Made by a program: the position numbers and the translations under genes. Source: an uncultured Ruminococcus sp. (GTDB taxonomy: Bacteria > Bacillota > Clostridia > Oscillospirales > Ruminococcaceae). From it: a DNA stretch of 12,088 nt. Location of the stretch: contig CAMVIL010000012.1 of the NCBI GenBank assembly GCA_947167535.1, forward strand, positions 1 to 12,088, given 5' to 3'. The notes beneath the pieces were generated by a model that searched no databases, was not told where the DNA came from, and worked only from the letters and a program-made list of their open reading frames with translations. Shown here piece by piece: positions 1 through 4,961 of the stretch (its first letter is position 1; each line of letters starts with the position of its first letter).

Positions 1-1161
1 CACCTTGACCTTCTTGCTGCCCAGCGCCTTGACCTTTGTGAGCTTCATGGTCTTGGGCTTGATGTAGTAGTAGGCGGTCTTGACCGACTTGTAGTTGCCC
101 TTGCCTGTGACGCGGGCGACTGCGCGGCCGGTGTTGATGTTGCTGGAATAAGCTATGGTGTAGTCGGTGCCTTTTTTAAGTGTGACGTCGCCCAGCGTGA
201 CCGTCGCCGCAGGCTTTATCGCCTTGCCCGAGTAGGTGTAGACCTTGTCGCTGATGCTGACGGCAGCGGAGCCCAGCGACTTCTGCGCGATGGTGAAGCT
301 GCCGATGGCGGTGCCGTTGTAATTGCTGCTGCCGCTGACGATTACCGAAGCGGTGCCCGCATTGACGTTGTTAATGTAGCTCAGCGTGTAGTCGGTGCCC
401 GCTTTGAGATCTTTGCCGTCCAGCGTAACGCTCACCGCGGGAGTGAAGGCCTTACCCGAGTAGGTGTATGCCGACTGACTGAGGCTGACCGCAGCCGTGC
501 CGATGTGTCTGGGCGCGATGGTAAAGCTGCCGAAGGCGGTGCCCTCGTAGCTGCCTGTGCCGCTGACTATTATCAGCGCGGTGCCCGCGTTGACGTTGTT
601 CAGGTAGCTTAAGGTATAGTCCCTGCCCTGCATGAGCTTGACGCCGTCCAGCGTAATGTTGGTGGCAGGCGCGATGGCCTTGCCGGTGTAGGTGTAGGTG
701 CTGCCGCTGACATCAATGACCGCGCTGGCGATGGACTTCTTCGCCGCAGGCGGGTCGGTCTTGGAGCTGTCGTCGGTCTTGCTGTCGGTGACGGAATCTG
801 CCTTACTGTCGGTGACGGAATCTGCCTTACTGTCTGTCTTGGATTCCGTCTTGCTGTCGGTGACGGAATCGACCTTACTGTCTGTCTTGGAGTCCGTCTT
901 ACTGTCGGTGACGGAGTCTACCTTGCTATCTGTTGTGGAGTCCGTCTTACTGTCGGTGACGGAGTCTACCTTGCTGTCTATTGCAGAAGCGACGGAGCTG
1001 TCGGAGAAAGAAACTGCACTGCTGTCAGCCTGACTGGTGGGGAACAGCTCCTCGGGCTCGGTGGTGTTGTCGCCCGCCGCGCCGATCATACCCTGTGCGC
1101 CTATCATGCCGCCTACCATTGCTAACGCACTAACGGCAGAGGCTATTCTTTTGAATGTCAT
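1..1161 (-). CDS. Secreted surface protein with DS-rich linker and three 76-residue MBG-like repeats (C-terminus outside window)
   Basis: The first 387 codons are present; the gene runs off the left edge. The start at 1161 is preceded by AAAGGAGTG about 6 nt upstream. Residues 1-29 form a signal peptide (MTFKRIA, then a long Ala/Met/Gly hydrophobic stretch). An acidic segment follows, then 17 tetrapeptides of the DSKT/DSVT type (residues 62-129), a flexible linker like those of wall-spanning Gram-positive proteins. From about residue 143 there are three repeats with an exact period of 76 residues (YTYTGK at 156, YTYSGK at 232 and 308), each carrying GxDYTLSY, N-x-N-A/T-G and GxxYxG motifs. 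They resemble the beta-sandwich MBG-type repeats of clostridial surface proteins. After the third repeat, KPKTMKLTKVKALGSKKVKV looks like the start of a fibronectin-III-like domain. The functional or anchoring domain lies outside the window, so the role (adhesin, scaffold or enzyme appendage) is unknown. Confidence 0.85.
   Translation of the reverse strand, partial: MTFKRIASAVSALAMVGGMIGAQGMIGAAGDNTTEPEELFPTSQADSSAVSFSDSSVASAIDSKVDSVTDSKTDSTTDSKVDSVTDSKTDSKTDSKVDSVTDSKTESKTDSKADSVTDSKADSVTDSKTDDSSKTDPPAAKKSIASAVIDVSGSTYTYTGKAIAPATNITLDGVKLMQGRDYTLSYLNNVNAGTALIIVSGTGSYEGTAFGSFTIAPRHIGTAAVSLSQSAYTYSGKAFTPAVSVTLDGKDLKAGTDYTLSYINNVNAGTASVIVSGSSNYNGTAIGSFTIAQKSLGSAAVSISDKVYTYSGKAIKPAATVTLGDVTLKKGTDYTIAYSSNINTGRAVARVTGKGNYKSVKTAYYYIKPKTMKLTKVKALGSKKVKV
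775..978 (-). repeat. In-frame 12-bp tandem repeat coding DSxT tetrapeptides
   Basis: Seventeen consecutive 12-bp units encode DSKV, DSVT, DSKT and close variants (one unit reads ESKT). A higher order is visible: the 48-bp block DSKV-DSVT-DSKT-xSxT occurs three times, followed by two 24-bp blocks DSKA-DSVT and a final DSKT. Such coding tandem repeats commonly change copy number by slippage or recombination, so linker length may vary between strains (inference). Confidence 0.9.
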
Positions 1162-1224
1162 ATCAAACACTCCTTTATGTCTGCCGCGCAAAACACGCGG
1201 GTCGGCTCAAGGTTGCTTATAGTT

Positions 1225-1253
1225 ATTATACTGCATTTTGTCAGAAAAGTCAA
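1225..1253 (-). promoter_or_regulatory. SigA-type promoter of the left surface-protein gene
   Basis: Reading the minus strand, TTGACT (1253-1248) and TATAAT (1230-1225) are 17 bp apart. The start of transcription would be near 1218, giving a leader of about 57 nt that carries a small CCGCG/CGCGG hairpin (1184-1200). A GTCCGA-N8-TCGGAC dyad (1282-1301) lies upstream of the -35 box and could be an operator, but nothing else supports that. Confidence 0.75.
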
Positions 1254-1325
1254 TAATTGCGGACGGGAATAGCTAAGATTTGTCCGAATGTCCAATCGGA
1301 CGCGGGCGGATTTGTGGGTTCTACT

Positions 1326-1357
1326 AAAACAAAACTCCCCGAATGCGCTTCGGGGAG
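1326..1357 (-). terminator. Rho-independent terminator after the pyrophosphatase gene
   Basis: CTCCCCGAA (1335-1343) pairs perfectly with TTCGGGGAG (1349-1357) around a 5-nt loop. On the minus strand the hairpin is followed by TTTTGTTTT. It lies 24 bp past the pyrophosphatase stop codon and separates that gene from the promoter of the left surface-protein gene. Confidence 0.9.
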
Positions 1358-1380
1358 AATGATGACGTGACGTACTGCCT

Positions 1381-1911
1381 TTACTTGCAGAACTTTTCTA
1401 TGTAGTTGTCGATGCACTGTGCGATTATCTTCTTGGCTTCCGCGGCGTTCTGGACGTCGTCCACAACCGTTTCCTTGTGCTCCGGCTGCTTGTAGACCGA
1501 GAAGAAGTGGGTCATCTCCTCGAAAACGTGGGTGGGCAGCTCCGAGATGTCGGTGTAGGTGTTGTAGCTGGGGTCGGCTTCGGGGATACAGATTATCTTC
1601 TCGTCAGCCGCGCCGTTGTCCATCATTATGATGACGCCGATGGGATAGCACTTGACCAGCGACATGGGCACCAGCGTCTGGGAACAGAGCACCAGTACGT
1701 CCAGCGGGTCGCCGTCGTCCGCGTGAGTGCGGGGGATAAAGCCGTAGTTGGCGGGGTAGTGGGTGGAGGTGTAGAGTATCCTGTCCATGCGCAGCATACC
1801 CGTCGCCTTGTCAAGCTCGTACTTGACCTTAGAGCCGCGGGGTATCTCGATGACCGCCGTAAAGCTCTCGGCGCTTATCTCCTTCGGGGAAATGTCGTGA
1901 AGTATGTTCAT
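1381..1911 (-). CDS. ppa: Family I soluble inorganic pyrophosphatase
   Basis: This 176-residue cytosolic enzyme hydrolyses diphosphate to two phosphates, pulling nucleotide, tRNA and polymer synthesis forward. The family I active site is complete: EIPRGSKVKYE (residues 22-32), YPANYGFIP (52-60), the signature DGDPLD (66-71, with Asp66, Asp68 and Asp71 as metal ligands), then Asp98, Asp103 and Lys105 in DNGAADEK, and a late VYK motif. Length matches the bacterial enzymes of about 175 residues. The start at 1911 has GGGAGGG about 5 nt upstream. It lies 48 bp behind the AraC-type gene; a TATAAT in the gap (1930-1925) has no usable -35 box and would start the RNA inside the ribosome site, so cotranscription with the regulator is more likely. 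It shares the window with a PPi-type phosphofructokinase that would compete for the same substrate. Confidence 0.96.
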   Translation of the reverse strand: MNILHDISPKEISAESFTAVIEIPRGSKVKYELDKATGMLRMDRILYTSTHYPANYGFIPRTHADDGDPLDVLVLCSQTLVPMSLVKCYPIGVIIMMDNGAADEKIICIPEADPSYNTYTDISELPTHVFEEMTHFFSVYKQPEHKETVVDDVQNAAEAKKIIAQCIDNYIEKFCK

Positions 1912-1959
1912 AAGCCCTCCCGATATTATATGGTCGTTATCCTGTTGCCCTTGACGGTC

Positions 1960-2787
1960 TTATTTCGACCTCTTATTGAGATTGCGGAACTCCGCCGGCG
2001 AGAGCATCTCGTGGCGCTTGAAAACAGCGCAGAAGTATGAGCAGTCGTTGTAGCCCACTTCGGAGGCGATCTCGTTTATATTGAGCTTGTCGTCGAGAAG
2101 CAGGAGCTTTGCCTGCTGTACGCGCTTTCTCGCCAGATACTCGAAGGGTCTGAGATTTAAGCACTCCTTAAAGAGCCTGCAAAGGTACTGAGGAGACAGC
2201 CCGATGAGGTCGGAGAGCTCTGCGAGAGTGATGTCCTTGCGGTAGTTGGTGTTGAGGTAGTCGATGACAGGCTGGAGCTGGTTGAGCTTTGCGCTGTCCT
2301 GAGTGCCGTTTTGCATATTGACCACGCGGTTGAACTCGATGAAGAACTGGTACAGATACGCCGAGCACTGCTGACCGCCGTAGTAGTAGTTGGTGCGCAT
2401 GAGATAGAGCATCTTCTTGAAGATGGCGTCGAGGGAATTGATGTCGTGGATCCTGAAAACCCTCGCCTTCTCAAGCTTTACGTACTGCATTATGTTGGGG
2501 ATCTCTCTGCCCTCGAAGGTGATCCAGTGAGTCTCCCAGATCTCGTCGGTGGGATAGTACTCGTGGGGCACGTTGGGAGGCAGGTAAAAGCCGTCGCCGG
2601 CGTTGATCTCGTACTCGTCGCCGCCCACCTTCAGCATACCGCTTCCGCGGACGCAGTAGATTATCTGGTGATTGGGGTAGCCGTCCTCGCGAATAAAATG
2701 AAATTCGGTGTCTCTGGCGCCGATACCGTTTATGTACATCGGCAGATTGACCTCATCTTTTAACACGGGGTAGTAGTAATCAGTCAT
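1960..2787 (-). CDS. AraC-family transcriptional regulator with N-terminal cupin-like sensor domain
   Basis: A 275-residue protein with the classic two-part layout. The N-terminal half (about residues 25-95) has the AraC-type cupin pattern: an H-x-x-x-Y-C-V-R-G-S-G-x-L strand region (from about 40) and AGDGFYLPPNVPHEYYP (63-79), which probably forms a ligand-binding pocket. The C-terminal third carries two helix-turn-helix units: LAELSDLIGLSPQYLCRLFK (188-207) and INEIASEVGYNDCSYFCAVF (237-256), the second matching the AraC/XylS signature. These regulators usually respond to a sugar or related small molecule. The ATG at 2787 follows AAAAAAGGAGCG. The only clear partner is the pyrophosphatase gene 48 bp downstream; no sugar-utilisation gene is adjacent, so the target is unknown. 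The regulator has its own promoter and reads away from the SLOG gene. Confidence 0.93.
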   Translation of the reverse strand: MTDYYYPVLKDEVNLPMYINGIGARDTEFHFIREDGYPNHQIIYCVRGSGMLKVGGDEYEINAGDGFYLPPNVPHEYYPTDEIWETHWITFEGREIPNIMQYVKLEKARVFRIHDINSLDAIFKKMLYLMRTNYYYGGQQCSAYLYQFFIEFNRVVNMQNGTQDSAKLNQLQPVIDYLNTNYRKDITLAELSDLIGLSPQYLCRLFKECLNLRPFEYLARKRVQQAKLLLLDDKLNINEIASEVGYNDCSYFCAVFKRHEMLSPAEFRNLNKRSK

Positions 2788-2864
2788 GGTAGTATCGCTC
2801 CTTTTTTACGCCGAAGTTAGACTTCGGGAAGTATGGTCTTGCCGTTTTAATATCTTGTGATAAT

Positions 2865-2893
2865 ATAATATCATAACAAGGTTCAAATGTCAA
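2865..2893 (-). promoter_or_regulatory. SigA-type promoter of the AraC-family regulator
   Basis: On the minus strand TTGACA (2893-2888) lies 17 bp from TATTAT (2870-2865), with a TGA just upstream of the -10 box (extended -10). The RNA would start near 2858. The leader of about 70 nt contains a perfect 7-bp hairpin, CCGAAGT-TAG-ACTTCGG (2811-2827), directly before the AAAAAAGGAG ribosome site. Confidence 0.75.
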
Positions 2894-2983
2894 TACTCTT
2901 TTATTCTTCTCAGAAAAATTATTAATATTTTTACATTTCCGCTCATTTTTCTTAACCGTTCGACCCGCCCGAAAAAAAAGCAC

Positions 2984-3012
2984 TTGACATCGGCTTTAAA
3001 TAATGGTAAAAT
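2984..3012 (+). promoter_or_regulatory. SigA-type promoter of the SLOG / LCP-like operon
   Basis: TTGACA (2984-2989), a 17-bp spacer ending in TGG, and TAAAAT (3007-3012). Transcription would start near 3019. This argues against the in-frame ATG at 3023, which would lie at the very 5' end of the RNA, and supports the start at 3044. Confidence 0.75.
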
Positions 3013-3043
3013 ATAATGAGATATGAGGCTCGGAGGGATGGAA

Positions 3044-3616
3044 ATGCCTGATCAGATAAGCAATAGCGCGGTATTTATTGACAGCGCGGATAGACTTTCC
3101 ATGATCCCCAGAGAGCGCACCTGCTGCTTTTCGGGGCACCGTACCGAGAAACTTCCTGCCGAAAGTAAAAGACTTGAATATCTTCGCAGAATGGTGGCTG
3201 ACACCGCGGCAATATTATACTATAAGGGGATCGATACTTTCATCACGGGAATGGCTCGCGGCTTCGATCTGATCGCGGCGGAGACCCTGATAAACGATCC
3301 GGTCATCGGCAGCAAAATACATCTGATCTGCGCTATGCCCTATGCAGATCACAGAAGAGAGATGAAGACTCCCGCTGAGGACGCCCTCTACCGCAGGCTC
3401 TTAAAGCGGGCGGATCTGATCGTTTGTCTCGGGGACGGCTACTTCAAGGACTGTTACAGGCTCCGCAACACCTTTATGATAAACAACTCTTCAAACCTTA
3501 TTGCATATTTAAAAGATGAGTACAGCCTGCGCTCCGGCACGGGCATGACCTGTAACCTCGCGAAAAGGTCAGGCCACACTCTGTATATGATATATGAAAA
3601 GGATCTGCGGGGCTGA
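3044..3616 (+). CDS. SLOG-family (DUF1273/YpsA-like) nucleotide-binding protein
   Basis: A 190-residue cytosolic protein with the DUF1273 pattern: CCFSGHRTEKLP (residues 27-38), a GIDTFITGMARGFDLIAAE core (62-80), HLICAMPYADHRREM, and a late RNTFMINNSSNLIAYL segment. The family has a Rossmann-like SLOG fold proposed to bind nucleotides or related ligands; the B. subtilis relative YpsA has been linked to cell division and stress. Molecular function is not settled. Of the in-frame ATGs at 3023, 3038 and 3044, I chose 3044 because GGAGGG (3032-3037) lies 6 nt before it, while 3023 sits at the predicted transcription start. The next gene begins 29 bp downstream, so the two form an operon. Confidence 0.85.
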   Translation: MPDQISNSAVFIDSADRLSMIPRERTCCFSGHRTEKLPAESKRLEYLRRMVADTAAILYYKGIDTFITGMARGFDLIAAETLINDPVIGSKIHLICAMPYADHRREMKTPAEDALYRRLLKRADLIVCLGDGYFKDCYRLRNTFMINNSSNLIAYLKDEYSLRSGTGMTCNLAKRSGHTLYMIYEKDLRG

Positions 3617-3645
3617 CCCCGCACCGATCGAAAGGAGATTTTCAA

Positions 3646-4599
3646 ATGGCACAATCTGCTGCTGCAAAAAACAGAAGGCGCAGAAAGAAAAGACGCTCTC
3701 AGGCTCCCGTGGCGCTGATCTACTTCCTCACGCTGCTGATCTTTCTGGCGGTGTTCGGTCTGTTTGCTAAGTATCTGATGGACAGACTCAACAACAAAAC
3801 AGAAGAGGAAATAGACTACTCCGAGACCTACATCGACTCCTACAACACGCTGTACGCCCGCGTTAACAGCAAGAACGTCCTGAGCGACCTGTTCCTTATG
3901 AGAATTTGCCCCGAACAGGGTAAGATACTCTTTATCCCCATGTCGGCATTCACCGTAAGCAGCTCAGACGGCTCTACCTTCCGCCAGGTCTACGCTGACG
4001 GCGGCATCAGAAAGCTGAAAGAATCCGTCGACGACACGCTGGGCATCTCCACCGATTACTACTGCACGCTGTCCAACCAGTCCTTTGAGGACGTCATCGA
4101 CATAATCGGAGGTTTCCTGTACGCACCCGAGGAAGAGCTTTACCACCTCTCGGCGGACGACGGCAACGACATCTCCCTCAGAGCCAACAAGGCGGTGACA
4201 CTCTCGGGCAAGCAGGTAAGACTCCTCTGCCAGACGAACATCTTCTCGAAGGGTCGTCAGGGCAACACCGAGTTCCTCGGACAAGCGCTGGTGGGCGTCT
4301 GCAACAACGCATTCGATCAGGTCGAGATCACCACCAACAGCCTTGACATCATATACAGCAAGGTCTCGTCTTCGAGCTCCACCAACATCACCGAGAACGA
4401 CTTCAAACAGCACAAGACATACATCAAGGAAATGCTGAAGAAACAGCTGCAGCCCGCATACTCCATGGTCCCCGAGGGGCAGTGGGCGTCGAACGGCAAC
4501 AGCTTCACCATCTCCCCCGAGTTCAAGCAGAAGGTCTACGACGAAATGGAAGCGACAAAGTCCTCCCAGAAGAGCGGTGTGATCACCAAGGACGAATAA
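3646..4599 (+). CDS. Membrane-anchored, degenerate LytR-CpsA-Psr (LCP)-like protein
   Basis: A 317-residue protein with a strongly basic cytoplasmic start (residues 8-17), one transmembrane segment (about 22-42) and an extracytoplasmic domain, in type II orientation. The outer domain follows the LCP layout: VLSDLFLMRI (78-87, like SDTxMVxRI), KILFIPMSAF (93-102, where LCP proteins usually read SIPRDT), a KLKESVDDTLGISTDYYCTL stretch, DVIDIIGGFLYAP, TLSGKQVRLLCQ, and GRQGNTEFLGQAL where LCP proteins have GRxxRQQxFLxAL. LCP enzymes attach glycopolymers to peptidoglycan. Here the IPRD arginine and a downstream arginine are replaced, so activity is doubtful. AAAGGAGA lies 7 nt before the start. 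It is the second gene of the SLOG operon and ends at a terminator. The LCP assignment rests on motif spacing and is moderately secure. Confidence 0.7.
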   Translation: MAQSAAAKNRRRRKKRRSQAPVALIYFLTLLIFLAVFGLFAKYLMDRLNNKTEEEIDYSETYIDSYNTLYARVNSKNVLSDLFLMRICPEQGKILFIPMSAFTVSSSDGSTFRQVYADGGIRKLKESVDDTLGISTDYYCTLSNQSFEDVIDIIGGFLYAPEEELYHLSADDGNDISLRANKAVTLSGKQVRLLCQTNIFSKGRQGNTEFLGQALVGVCNNAFDQVEITTNSLDIIYSKVSSSSSTNITENDFKQHKTYIKEMLKKQLQPAYSMVPEGQWASNGNSFTISPEFKQKVYDEMEATKSSQKSGVITKDE

Positions 4600-4611
4600 C
4601 CATAAGATAAT

Positions 4612-4645
4612 GCCCCTGAGCGTCAAACGTTCAGGGGCTTAGTTT
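4612..4645 (+). terminator. Rho-independent terminator of the SLOG / LCP-like operon
   Basis: GCCCCTGAGCG (4612-4622) pairs with CGTTCAGGGGC (4628-4638), with one G-T pair, around the loop TCAAA. It is followed by TTAGTTT and lies 12 bp after the stop codon. Confidence 0.85.
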
Positions 4646-4656
4646 ATGCCACAGTG

Positions 4657-4797
4657 GGCAATAAAGCGCGACGCTGCCGAGGGCTGCAAACGCGCTGCGC
4701 GCTTATTGCCAGAAGTTCGCTACGCGAACTTCCCTGAAAGGCGAGCACCCCCACGCTGGGGTTTGGGGACAGCGTCCCCATTTGCGCTGAAGGCGCA
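4657..4797. repeat. Cluster of five consecutive stem-loops in a gene-free stretch
   Basis: The stretch 4646-4880 has no convincing gene but is packed with inverted repeats: GGCAATAA-A-GCGCG / CGCGC-TTATTGCC (4657-4670 with 4698-4710, 13 bp with one bulge); GAAGTTCGC-TAC-GCGAACTTC (4712-4732, 9 bp); CCCCA-CGC-TGGGG (4749-4761); TGGGGAC-AGC-GTCCCCA (4764-4780, 7 bp); TTGCGC-TGAAG-GCGCAA (4782-4797). Four of the five loops are only 3-5 nt. A frame of about 107 codons crosses it but has no ribosome site and reads through the palindromes. It looks like an interspersed intergenic repeat element or a structured RNA; the sequence alone does not tell which. Confidence 0.6.
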
Positions 4798-4880
4798 ACG
4801 ACCACTCACTAGGAGCTATGCCAAACACTACACCCAGCGCAACCCTGTCGCCCACCCATCCCCCGACCACGCGGACAAAG

Positions 4881-4911
4881 AAAAAAGAAGGCAGCTTCAT
4901 GAGAAGCTGCC
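4881..4911 (-). terminator. Terminator of the large surface-protein gene
   Basis: GGCAGCTTC (4890-4898) pairs perfectly with GAAGCTGCC (4903-4911) around ATGA. On the minus strand a CTTCTTTTTTC tail follows, right for the large gene whose stop lies about 50 bp before. On the plus strand AACTTTTTG follows, so it may also stop plus-strand readthrough. Confidence 0.85.
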
Positions 4912-4961
4912 AACTTTTTGTGTATGGAGATTAGAACGTATTCAGTGCAATCTAGTTCAAA

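Noticed and set aside
775..978. CRISPR-like array
   Set aside because: The 12-bp repeats are in frame inside a signal-peptide protein and have no unique spacers.
1912..1959. TATAAT in the gap before the pyrophosphatase gene as its promoter
   Set aside because: No recognisable -35 box at 16-18 bp, and the RNA would begin within the ribosome site.
1477..2040. Plus-strand frame across the pyrophosphatase and the end of the AraC-type gene
   Set aside because: Antisense of two confidently identified genes; no ribosome site.
3023..3043. Upstream ATG at 3023 as the start of the SLOG gene
   Set aside because: The predicted transcription start is near 3019, leaving no room for a ribosome site, whereas GGAGGG sits 6 nt before the ATG at 3044.
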